A stretch of DNA of 36,697 nucleotides, taken from contig JAJRWE010000142.1 in NCBI GenBank assembly GCA_024276955.1, positions 1-36,697 of the forward strand, read 5' to 3'. Position 1 is the stretch's first letter, and the number at the start of each line of letters is the position of its first letter. This stretch comes from Gammaproteobacteria bacterium. GTDB lineage: Bacteria; Pseudomonadota; Gammaproteobacteria; SZUA-152. This document shows positions 1-7,379 of the stretch, in pieces. Both the position numbers and the translations under genes were made by a program. The notes beneath the pieces were generated by a model that was not told the DNA's origin, did not search any database, and saw only the letters and a program-made list of their open reading frames with translations.

Positions 1-42
1 GCTGCCCACCCTACGGTAGCCGTGTGCACGGTGCCGGGGACG

Positions 43-77
43 AGGGACTCAGCCCTCAGTCCTTTGCCCTCAGTCCT
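43..77 (-). repeat. Direct repeat plus hairpin after the NusG-II gene
   Basis: The 12-base word GCCCTCAGTCCT occurs at 52-63 and again at 66-77, the second copy covering the end of the NusG-II gene. Next to it GAGGG and CCCTC flank a short loop (43-58), so the minus-strand transcript could fold just after the stop codon. It may be a weak terminator or a fragment of a dispersed repeat. No clear T-tract follows. Confidence 0.4.
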
Positions 78-447
78 AGAAATTGATGCTGTCAAAACGC
101 GGATCATCGGCCATGATCTGCACGCTGACGCGGTTGGGCAGGCAGGCGGCCACATCGCCGCCCTCGTTGAGCCAGCCCGTGTGGATGCATTGGCGGTTCA
201 GACAGGGGGAATCGGTGAAGCGTACCTGACCGTTGCCGATGTCGAGGTGGCTGACGCCCAACACACCCGGCACCTCGAGGTGCTGGTCGCGGAACAGGTC
301 GAGCCGTGCCCAGGGTTTGCCGTCCACCCACACGCGTGCCTCTAACCCCTGCCCGCTGCCGTGCCAGTAGGCGGCATAGAGGCCGGGCACCAACAGCAGG
401 GCGGCGGTGAGCATCAGCCAGTCCCCTTTTGTTAACCAGTTGTTCAT
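76..447 (-). CDS. NusG domain II-containing protein
   Basis: Small protein of about 123 residues with one N-terminal membrane segment (about residues 8-25) followed by an extracytoplasmic domain that resembles the NusG domain II family. It contains a Cys pair region (PCLNRQCIHTGW), typical of these proteins. I chose the ATG at 447 (MNNWLTKGD) over the ORF-track start at 513, because the longer form would overlap apbE and the membrane anchor begins directly after this Met. It lies 4 bases downstream of apbE and is surely co-transcribed with it. NusG-II/ApbE pairs are common in bacteria and are linked by genomic context to extracytoplasmic flavin-based redox chemistry; that role here is inference. 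Confidence 0.85.
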   Translation of the reverse strand: MNNWLTKGDWLMLTAALLLVPGLYAAYWHGSGQGLEARVWVDGKPWARLDLFRDQHLEVPGVLGVSHLDIGNGQVRFTDSPCLNRQCIHTGWLNEGGDVAACLPNRVSVQIMADDPRFDSINF

Positions 448-451
448 GGAT

Positions 452-1498
452 TTACAGCGGCTCGCTAAAACGGACGTCCGGCCTGGGCTCGGCGTCGAAA
501 TAAATGCGCTCACGCAGCGCCGGTGTCATCTGTACGTGGCCCTCCGTGTCCACCAGCATCACACCGGTAACGCCCAGCGCGCGCGCTACCGGCAGCCAGT
601 CGGCGGGCTTCGGCCCGGCCACCGTGATAGCGGTGGCGGCGGCATCGGCCACGTCGGCCCGTGGGGCGAACACGGTCACTGAGCTGAGCCCCTCGGCGGG
701 GTAGCCGCTGCGCGGGTCGATGATATGCTGGTAGCGTTTACCGTCATAGTCAAAATAGCGTTCGTAATCGCCGGAAGTGAAGACACTTTCGTCGCCTTCG
801 ATGTCCACCGAGGCGAGCATGCCGGGCTGGCGCGGGTGGCGGATGCCGATGCGCCAGGGACGATCGCCGTGACGGCCGATGGCGCGCAGGTCACCGCCGG
901 CGTTGACAATGGCGTTGGCGATGCCCAGTTCGCGCAATTGTTCGATGGCCCGGTCGATGGCATAGCCCTTGGCGAAGGCGCCGAAGTCGAGGCGTACCGC
1001 CGGGTTACGGCTGCGCAGCTGGATGCCATCCAGTTCCAGATCGGACATCTGCGGATTTTTTTCCAGCAGGTCGCGGATGGCCTCGGATGCCGGTGGCGGG
1101 CCCTTGGGGGCCTCATCGCTGGCGAAGCCCCACAGCTTGATGAGCTGGCCGATGGCGGGATTGAACAGACCACCGCTGGCCTCGGACAGCTCGCTGCTGC
1201 GCCGGATCAGGGGCACGATGGAGGGCGGGCAGCTGAAGAATTCGCCCGTCGGCAGCAGTTGATTAACACGCCCCAGTGGGCCTCGATGCCAGGCATGCCA
1301 AGCATTGTGCATGTACTCGAAATCGCGCGCCAGGGTGGCTACCGCCTGGCGTCCGCGGGCCTCGTCCACGTTCCACAGGGTGACGTCCACCAGGGTGCCG
1401 AAGGTGAGCAGCTGTTCCTGATAGACCGGCGGGCGTGGGGTGCAGGCGGCGAGCAGGGCGACAATCAGCAGGGCCGCGAGGGGCAGGGTGCGTTTCAT
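452..1498 (-). CDS. apbE: FAD:protein FMN transferase, lipoprotein (ApbE)
   Basis: ApbE family enzyme, 348 residues, the usual length. It transfers FMN from FAD to a Thr/Ser of target proteins such as Rnf/Nqr subunits on the periplasmic side. The N-terminus is a lipoprotein signal peptide with lipobox LLAAC at about residues 15-19. Family motifs are visible: NAGGDLRAIG mid-protein, HIIDPRSGYPA about two thirds along, and an Asp/Ala/Thr metal-binding stretch (ADVADAAATAITVAG) near the C-terminus. The start codon overlaps the end of gshB by 4 bases (ATGA), indicating translational coupling. The NusG-II gene follows after 4 bases. No flavinylation target (RnfG/NqrC) lies in the window, so its substrate is encoded elsewhere. 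Confidence 0.93.
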   Translation of the reverse strand: MKRTLPLAALLIVALLAACTPRPPVYQEQLLTFGTLVDVTLWNVDEARGRQAVATLARDFEYMHNAWHAWHRGPLGRVNQLLPTGEFFSCPPSIVPLIRRSSELSEASGGLFNPAIGQLIKLWGFASDEAPKGPPPASEAIRDLLEKNPQMSDLELDGIQLRSRNPAVRLDFGAFAKGYAIDRAIEQLRELGIANAIVNAGGDLRAIGRHGDRPWRIGIRHPRQPGMLASVDIEGDESVFTSGDYERYFDYDGKRYQHIIDPRSGYPAEGLSSVTVFAPRADVADAAATAITVAGPKPADWLPVARALGVTGVMLVDTEGHVQMTPALRERIYFDAEPRPDVRFSEPL

Positions 1499-2454
1499 GT
1501 GAGCGCTTTGCTTTCAAGGCGCGCAGCGATCACGTCCATCAGGTCGCCGGCAATGTCCAGGCCGTAGAGGGCATCCAGCTCGCGGATGCAGGTGGGGCTG
1601 GTGACGTTGACCTCGGTGAGGTAGTCGCCAATCACGTCCAGGCCGACGAACAGCAGGCCCATCTCGCGCAGACGCGGTGCCACCTGAGTGCAGATCCAGC
1701 GGTCGCGCTCGCTCAGTTCAACGCCCACGCCACGCCCGCCGACCGCCAGGTTGCCACGGTTCTCGCCCTCGGCGGGCACCCGCGCCAGGGCGTAGGGCAC
1801 GGGTTCGCCGTCAATGAGCAGGATGCGTTTGTCGCCGTCGCGGATCTCGGCGATGAAGCGCTGCGCCATGGCCAGACGGCGGCCGTGGTCGGTGAGGGTC
1901 TCGAGGATGACGTTGGTATTGGGATCGCCGGCCCGTATGCGGAAGATGGAGGCACCGCCCATGGCGTCCAGCGGCTTGAGGATGATGTCGCCCTGCGCCT
2001 TGATGAAGTCGCGCAGGCGGTCCTGGTCGCGGCTCACCAGGCTGGGCGCGCAGCACTGCGGGAACCAGGCGGTGGCGAGCTTTTCGTTGGCCTCACGCAG
2101 GGCCTGGGGACGGTTGACCACCAGGCAGCCCTCACCTTCCGCCAGACTCAGCAGGTGGGTGGTGTAGAGGTATTCGGTATCGAAGGGCGGATCCTGGCGC
2201 ATCAGTACTACGTCCAGTGCGGCCAATGGCCCTTCCTCGGCTTCGCCGAGGGTGACCCCGTCGGTGGGGTCGTCGCGTACTGTCAGTGGGCGCTGGCGGG
2301 CAAAGGTGCGGCCATTGCTCAGCCACAGGTCAGCCGGCTCCATGTAGTGCAGCGACCAGCCACGGCTCTGGGCCGCCAATAACATGGCGAAGCTGCTGTC
2401 TTTTTTGATCTTGATGGAATCGATGGGATCCATCACGACGCCGAGTCTGGTCAT
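1495..2454 (-). CDS. gshB: Glutathione synthetase
   Basis: ATP-grasp ligase joining gamma-glutamylcysteine and glycine to make glutathione in the cytoplasm; 319 residues, the normal length. The N-terminus (LGVVMDPIDSIKIKKDSS) and the C-terminal block (FVGLDVIGDYLTEVNVTSPT) match the proteobacterial GshB family closely, as does the GGRG nucleotide/substrate loop at about residue 240. It is the first gene of a minus-strand unit gshB-apbE-NusG-II and diverges from pilG. A gshB next to pilG is the arrangement known in Pseudomonas, supporting the assignment. Confidence 0.96.
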   Translation of the reverse strand: MTRLGVVMDPIDSIKIKKDSSFAMLLAAQSRGWSLHYMEPADLWLSNGRTFARQRPLTVRDDPTDGVTLGEAEEGPLAALDVVLMRQDPPFDTEYLYTTHLLSLAEGEGCLVVNRPQALREANEKLATAWFPQCCAPSLVSRDQDRLRDFIKAQGDIILKPLDAMGGASIFRIRAGDPNTNVILETLTDHGRRLAMAQRFIAEIRDGDKRILLIDGEPVPYALARVPAEGENRGNLAVGGRGVGVELSERDRWICTQVAPRLREMGLLFVGLDVIGDYLTEVNVTSPTCIRELDALYGLDIAGDLMDVIAARLESKALT

Positions 2455-2884
2455 GGCGATTAGTGGCTTCCTGGGTAACTGGATTTGGATATATTTCGAA
2501 AACGCGTATGATTCGCGCTCGGTGTTTGGTGTAATAAAGGTATTCAGGGGCCTTTAAGTATCCCGTCCGCCGGCCGATAGTGAGCACGGACGGCCGGTTA
2601 AAGGGCTAAGCTATTGAGTGACAGGCATTTATGGATTGTACTTGAATAATGTGATAAATACACAGGATGGTGCTGTTGATTCAGCAGCCCTGTTTGCGGC
2701 GCCAGTCTTTGTCTTTATAGCTGTTTATATAGCGGTCCACCTGAAAATAGTGCCTAGAATGATAAGCAGGGGGAGATTTCCCGAGTAGGAAATCATCTTC
2801 CCAAAATGGTGGATTTGGCGTGTGCCGCGTCGTTGGGTATTCACCCATTACGATCGTTAAACGGAATTGAAAAGAGGTGTAGTG
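2455..2884. other. Divergent gshB/pilG intergenic region
   Basis: This 430-base stretch has no credible gene. It must hold the promoters for the gshB unit (minus) and the pil-chp operon (plus). I see a nested hairpin at 2551-2604 (listed separately) and a second hairpin in the presumed pilG leader, in which GATTTCC (2775-2781) pairs with GGAAATC (2788-2794). A poor sigma70 match (TTGAGT at 2613, 17-base spacer, TGTACT) is the only promoter-like pair I found and I do not trust it. Confidence 0.6.
2551..2604. repeat. Nested inverted repeat between gshB and pilG
   Basis: Outer arms CCTTTAA (2551-2557) and TTAAAGG (2598-2604) enclose inner arms CCGTCCG (2563-2569) and CGGACGG (2587-2593), with a GC-rich loop. 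Both pairs are perfect and lie at nearly symmetric distances, so the 54 bases can form one long interrupted stem. It sits upstream of both divergent genes, so it is not simply a terminator at a gene end. It could be a leader structure, a protein-binding site or a mobile palindrome remnant. Confidence 0.6.
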
Positions 2885-3289
2885 GTGGCGAACGATACTC
2901 CGGAAGCCAGCCTTGATGGCGTCAAGGTGATGGTCATTGATGACAGCAAGACCATACGCCGTACCGCAGAGACGTTGTTGAAAAAGGCCGGATGTGAGGT
3001 GGTGACCGCCACCGATGGCTTTGAGGCGCTGGCAAAGATTACCGACCAGAGCCCGGATCTCATCTTCGTGGATATCATGATGCCACGACTGGACGGCTAT
3101 CAGACCTGTGCGTTGATTAAGAAGAACCCCACTTACAGGGACACCCCGGTCATTTTGTTGACCAGCAAGGATGGTCTGTTCGATCGTGCGCGTGGTCGAA
3201 TCGTGGGTTCTGATCGCTATCTAACCAAACCTTTCACCAAAGACGAGCTGCTGAACGCCATCAGAGAGCACTTGGCCGCGACGCTTTAG
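2885..3289 (+). CDS. pilG: Twitching motility response regulator PilG
   Basis: Single-domain CheY-like receiver of about 134 residues. It carries the acidic pair in VMVIDDSKTIRR, the phospho-acceptor Asp in LIFVDIMMPRLDG and the Lys in LTKPF. PilG is phosphorylated by ChpA and promotes pilus extension; in Pseudomonas it also links to cAMP signalling. I chose the GTG at 2885 (VANDTP) because AGAGG lies about 7 bases upstream; GTG at 2882 and TTG at 2867 are also in frame. It is the first gene of the pil-chp operon, and order plus similarity separate it from PilH. Confidence 0.93.
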   Translation: MANDTPEASLDGVKVMVIDDSKTIRRTAETLLKKAGCEVVTATDGFEALAKITDQSPDLIFVDIMMPRLDGYQTCALIKKNPTYRDTPVILLTSKDGLFDRARGRIVGSDRYLTKPFTKDELLNAIREHLAATL

Positions 3290-3349
3290 GCCCGTTAGAC
3301 GAACCTTTTTGCAGAAAATAATGACAGGCAATAGCTGGAGACCTAACCC

Positions 3350-3718
3350 ATGGCAAACATCTTGATTGTCGATGACTCACCGACCGAGCTGCATGTATTG
3401 ACCACGATGCTGGAAAAACACGGGTTCTCGGTGATTTCCGCCAGTAATGGCGAAGAGGGGATCGAGAGGGCCAAGGCCGACAAGCCGGATCTGATTTTGA
3501 TGGATGTGGTGATGCCGGGTATGAACGGCTTTCAGGCGGCGCGGCAGATTGCCAATGACGCCGAGACCGGCAATATCCCCATCATTATCGTCAGCACCAA
3601 GGATCAGGAGACGGACAAGATGTGGGGCCTGCGCCAGGGGGCAAAGGGTTATGTCACCAAGCCGCCACAGGAAAAGGAATTGATATCCACCATCAATTCC
3701 CTGTTGGACGGCCAGTAA
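3350..3718 (+). CDS. pilH: Twitching motility response regulator PilH
   Basis: Second stand-alone receiver, 122 residues, with the full phosphorylation site: Asp pair in LIVDDSPTE, phospho-acceptor Asp in LILMDVVMPGMNG and Lys in YVTKPP. In the Pil-Chp pathway PilH favours pilus retraction and acts as a counterweight or phosphate sink to PilG. The ATG is preceded by GGAG about 10 bases upstream. It follows pilG by 60 bases and precedes pilI by 15, as in the Pseudomonas cluster. Confidence 0.93.
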   Translation: MANILIVDDSPTELHVLTTMLEKHGFSVISASNGEEGIERAKADKPDLILMDVVMPGMNGFQAARQIANDAETGNIPIIIVSTKDQETDKMWGLRQGAKGYVTKPPQEKELISTINSLLDGQ

Positions 3719-3733
3719 AGACAGGACACCGGC

Positions 3734-4273
3734 TTGAATCATCGTAAACATCCGTTGGCGCTGTTGCAGGATATCGAGCAACGCAGCCTGCAGAATACGC
3801 ATGGCCTTCCGCAGCGTGTTGAAACCCGCGTGCTCTGGCACGGCATTGGCTTCCGTATCGGCGACATTACCCTGGTGGCACCGTTGACGCAGGTGAACGA
3901 AATCCTTCATTACCCCAAGCTGACCCTGGTGCCGGGTACCCTGGGCTGGGTGAAGGGGCTGGCAAATATTCGCGGCACCCTGCTGCCGGTGATGGATCTG
4001 CGCGGTTTTCTGCGGCAGTCGGCCATCAGCCATGATGCGCATTCACGCATCATGGTGATCCAGCAAGAGAACCTGAGCGTCGGTCTGCTGGTGGATGAAG
4101 TATTGGGACTCAAGCATTTTGACCCGCAAGAGGCCGTCACCCGGGTGAAAAAACTGAACGAGGCGGTGAAGCCCTATATTCAGGGAGCCTTTTTTCAGTC
4201 AAACCAGACCTGGTACGTCTTCAACATGGCCAGCCTGGTGGAAGATCCGCAGTTCCTGCAGGTAGCGGTATAA
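3734..4273 (+). CDS. pilI: CheW-like adaptor PilI
   Basis: Single CheW domain, 179 residues, coupling the receptor PilJ to the kinase ChpA. Visible family features are GIGFRIGDITLVAP at the start of the domain, WVKGLANIRGTLLPVMDLRGFL in the middle and VDEVLGL later. The start is TTG at 3734; no ATG or GTG nearby preserves the conserved N-terminus (HPLALLQDIEQR), which lines up with PilI proteins. Weak translation from TTG may hold adaptor levels low, but this is inference. Confidence 0.92.
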   Translation: MNHRKHPLALLQDIEQRSLQNTHGLPQRVETRVLWHGIGFRIGDITLVAPLTQVNEILHYPKLTLVPGTLGWVKGLANIRGTLLPVMDLRGFLRQSAISHDAHSRIMVIQQENLSVGLLVDEVLGLKHFDPQEAVTRVKKLNEAVKPYIQGAFFQSNQTWYVFNMASLVEDPQFLQVAV

Positions 4274-4348
4274 GTAATTTCAAGGTACTGCCGTGAACCG
4301 GCGGACCCGATGCAAACAATAACTATCAAGGGCTAGGAGCCGAAACCC

Positions 4349-6373
4349 ATGAGACAAGCATCCAACACCAAATTCGCCTTTGACAAGGGGCTGATGATTA
4401 TCGGCATCCTGCTGTTGATGTTCTTTCTGGCGGCGGTGGCCTCTTTCATCTACGTCGAGAGACAGGCGACCTACGACAAGGAATACATCAGCCTGTCAGG
4501 CGAGGAGCGCGTACTCTCACAGAGTATCGTAAAGAATGCCGTGGAGTCGGCCAGCGCCACCAACGTGGCGGCCTTTACGCTGCTGCGACAGAATCGTGAA
4601 GACTTTGCCGACCATCTGCAAATTTTGCGCAATGGCAATCCGCAAACCGGCCTGCCCCCCAGCCCGGCAAGCGTTGAAGACAGTTTGGCCGCGGTGGAAT
4701 CCCTGTGGACCACCATCGGCAGTAACGCCGACGTGATTCTGCAAGCCGAGGGCACTATCCGCATGCTGAGCGAGTTCGTCGGCGCCATCAACGATACCAT
4801 GCCCAGTCTGCTGGCCCTGTCGGATGAGGTGGTCAGCACCATGATCGAGTCGGGCGCCAGCGCCAGTCAGGTCTACATCGCCAGCCGCCAGCTGATGCTG
4901 GTGCCGCGTATCGCCGTTAACGCCAACCGCATCCTCGCTGGTGGTGATGATGCGGCGGCCTCCGCGGAGCGTTTCGGCCGCGACGCCGCCCTCTTCGGCC
5001 GCGTGCTGGATGCCATGCTGAACGGCAATCGCAAGATGAACATCAAACGCGTGCGCGACCCGGACGCCCGCGACAAGCTGGCGGAGGTGGCCGACTCGTT
5101 TGAGACGGTGCACGAACTGGTGGGTCGTATCCTGGAACAGACGCCGACCCTGTTCGAGGCCCAGCAGGCCTCCAGCAGTCTGGTTGAACAGAGTGAAATC
5201 CTGCTGGCCAGCACCACGGATCTGATGCAGGCCTACACCTCGCTGGGTGATGCCCGTGCCATCAACGCCACCACCGGCAGTCTACTGGGCGCCGTCGCCC
5301 TGTTACTGCTGATCGTCCTTGGCTTCAAGATCGTCGGGGATACCCGTACCCGTCTGGCCGAAACGGCAGCGCAGAATCGCCGCAACCAGGACGCCATTAT
5401 GCGTCTGCTGGATGAAATCGGTGATCTGGCCAACGGTGACCTCACCGCCCAGGCAACCGTAACGGAAGACATTACCGGCGCCATCGCCGACGCCATCAAC
5501 TACACCATCGACCAACTGCGCCGACTGGTCTCCACCATCAACGAGACCACCGTGCAGGTGTCCTCAGCAGCGCAGGAAACGCAGGCCACCGCCATGCACC
5601 TGGCCGAGGCCAGTGACCACCAGGCCGAGCAGATCACCGCCGCCTCGGCGGCCATCAACCAGATGGCCATCTCCATCGATACTGTCTCCAGTAATGCCAA
5701 CGCCTCCTCCGATGTGGCCGGCACCTCACTGGATATTGCCAAGAAGGGCGCCACCGCAGTGCAGGACACCATTCGTGGCATGGACACCATCCGCGAGCAG
5801 ATTCAGGAAACCTCCAAGCGCATCAAGCGACTGGGTGAAAGCTCACAGGAAATCGGCGACATGGTGGAGCTGATCAATGACATTGCCGACCAGACCAACA
5901 TCCTGGCCCTGAATGCCGCCATCCAGGCCGCCATGGCCGGTGAATCGGGGCGTGGTTTCGCGGTGGTTGCGGACGAAGTGCAGCGACTGGCGGAAAAATC
6001 CACCGACGCCACTCGCCAGATCGAGGCGCTGGTGAAGACCATCCAGTCCGATACCAACGAGGCCGTGGCCTCCATGGAGCAGTCCACCACCCAGGTGGTG
6101 GAAGGCGCCAATCTGGCCGTCAATGCGGGCGAGGCATTGGGCGAGATCGAAACAGTATCGAAGGAGCTGGCGGAGCTCACCCAGTCCATTTCCGAGTCGG
6201 CGAGACAGCAGGCCATCGCCGCATCGAGTATTTCCGAAAGCATGAACGTGATCCAGGAGGTCACGACGCAGACCTCGGCCGGCACCAATGAGACCTCCGC
6301 CTCGATCGGCAATCTGGCGGATCTCTCCAACGAGCTGCGCAAGTCCGTTGCCGGCTTCAAGCTGCCGGAATAA
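4349..6373 (+). CDS. pilJ: Type IV pilus methyl-accepting chemoreceptor PilJ
   Basis: Inner-membrane receptor of 674 residues. A membrane helix at about residues 14-36 is followed by a periplasmic PilJ-type sensing region (about 40-300), a second helix (about 308-328), a HAMP-like linker and a long cytoplasmic methyl-accepting coiled coil. The signalling hairpin tip reads [20 protein letters not shown] then [18 protein letters not shown], characteristic of PilJ. It is thought to sense surface contact through pilin and to control ChpA autophosphorylation; PilK and ChpB would methylate and demethylate it. TAGGAG lies upstream of the ATG. Confidence 0.95.
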   Translation: MRQASNTKFAFDKGLMIIGILLLMFFLAAVASFIYVERQATYDKEYISLSGEERVLSQSIVKNAVESASATNVAAFTLLRQNREDFADHLQILRNGNPQTGLPPSPASVEDSLAAVESLWTTIGSNADVILQAEGTIRMLSEFVGAINDTMPSLLALSDEVVSTMIESGASASQVYIASRQLMLVPRIAVNANRILAGGDDAAASAERFGRDAALFGRVLDAMLNGNRKMNIKRVRDPDARDKLAEVADSFETVHELVGRILEQTPTLFEAQQASSSLVEQSEILLASTTDLMQAYTSLGDARAINATTGSLLGAVALLLLIVLGFKIVGDTRTRLAETAAQNRRNQDAIMRLLDEIGDLANGDLTAQATVTEDITGAIADAINYTIDQLRRLVSTINETTVQVSSAAQETQATAMHLAEASDHQAEQITAASAAINQMAISIDTVSSNANASSDVAGTSLDIAKKGATAVQDTIRGMDTIREQIQETSKRIKRLGESSQEIGDMVELINDIADQTNILALNAAIQAAMAGESGRGFAVVADEVQRLAEKSTDATRQIEALVKTIQSDTNEAVASMEQSTTQVVEGANLAVNAGEALGEIETVSKELAELTQSISESARQQAIAASSISESMNVIQEVTTQTSAGTNETSASIGNLADLSNELRKSVAGFKLPE

Positions 6374-6375
6374 GT

Positions 6376-6455
6376 CAGTGGCCGGTCCGTGTGCTGTGAG
6401 TCTGTCACTGCCCGGGAGCGATGTGGGCCATCACGTTAATATTGATGGGCCACTG
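6376..6455 (+). promoter_or_regulatory. Inverted repeat spanning the pilJ-pilK junction
   Basis: CAGTGGCC (6376-6383), two bases after the pilJ stop, is perfectly complementary to GGCCACTG (6448-6455), which ends two bases before the pilK ATG at 6458. The pilK start lacks a visible Shine-Dalgarno sequence. A hairpin next to the start could limit or couple pilK translation. The 64-base loop makes this uncertain. Confidence 0.4.
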
Positions 6456-6457
6456 AA

Positions 6458-7354
6458 ATGCTGCCAATGAAAGCCACTGTGGAGCAACTCCCCGGCCTTG
6501 ATGAGCTGTTTATCAAGCCGCTGCCGGCAATGGAGCCGGGGCAGTTCGAGCAATGGGCGGCGCTACTGAAGCAACGCACGGGCATGCGCCTGCCGGACAA
6601 TCGCCTGTCCTTCCTGGTGACCAATCTGGGTATGCGCATGCGTGAGCTGGGTATCGCGGACTTTCAGACCTATTTCGACTATGTGACCTGCGGTCGTGAA
6701 GGGATGGTGGAGTGGGGGCATCTGGTACATCACCTCACGGTGCACGAGACCCGCTTTCTGCGCCACGAGAGCGTGCTGGCACTGATCGTCCAGCACTGTC
6801 TGCCCGCGGGGCCGGCGGACTGTCCGACGGAACCCCTGAGCATCGATGTCTGGAGCGTGGGTTGCTCCACCGGCGAAGAACCTTACAGTGTGGCAATGGC
6901 TATCGATGACCACATGCGCCGGCTGGGTGCGCCCTATTTTCTGGGCATGATGGCGAGCGACATCAGCCGGGCGGCGTTGGCCACTGGGCGTATGGGCTCG
7001 TATAGCCACCAGAAGGTGCGCGATATCGAGCCGCATTGGCTGAGAAATTATTTTACCGAAACCGACGATGGCCGGTTTCAAGTCAGCGAAGAGCTGCGCA
7101 AGCGGGTCTGCTTCAACCACCTGAACATTCTGCAGGTGGACGATGCGCCGATAGGCAAGATGAACGTCATCCTGTGCCTGAACCTGCTGATCTACTTCGA
7201 CCGCGAGCAGCGCATACAGATTGCCAACACCCTGGCCGATCATTTACTGCCCGGTGGCATGCTGATTCTGGGTGTGGGGGAGCTTCTCAACTGGAAGCAC
7301 CCGCACATGAAACGTTTTCCCTATGCCAATACGCTGGCATTCCAACACCAATAG
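6458..7354 (+). CDS. pilK: CheR-type chemoreceptor methyltransferase PilK
   Basis: SAM-dependent glutamate methyltransferase, 298 residues, predicted to methylate PilJ. The N-terminal CheR alpha-domain (about 25-95) contains TVHETRFLRHE. The SAM-binding domain follows, with VWSVGCSTGEEPYSVAM at about 130-147, DISRAALATGRMGSYS, and the late block LNLLIYFDREQ near residue 245, where canonical CheR has CRNVLIYF. Start choice is uncertain: ATG 6458 or ATG 6467, neither with a good ribosome site. It lies between pilJ and chpA, as in Pseudomonas pilK. Confidence 0.9.
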   Translation: MLPMKATVEQLPGLDELFIKPLPAMEPGQFEQWAALLKQRTGMRLPDNRLSFLVTNLGMRMRELGIADFQTYFDYVTCGREGMVEWGHLVHHLTVHETRFLRHESVLALIVQHCLPAGPADCPTEPLSIDVWSVGCSTGEEPYSVAMAIDDHMRRLGAPYFLGMMASDISRAALATGRMGSYSHQKVRDIEPHWLRNYFTETDDGRFQVSEELRKRVCFNHLNILQVDDAPIGKMNVILCLNLLIYFDREQRIQIANTLADHLLPGGMLILGVGELLNWKHPHMKRFPYANTLAFQHQ

Positions 7355-7379
7355 CATTGGACAAGGCGCGCAGAAAGAC

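Noticed and set aside
2613-2641. Sigma70 promoter TTGAGT-N17-TGTACT before pilG
   Set aside because: Both boxes match the consensus at only four of six positions; not better than chance in a 430-base region.
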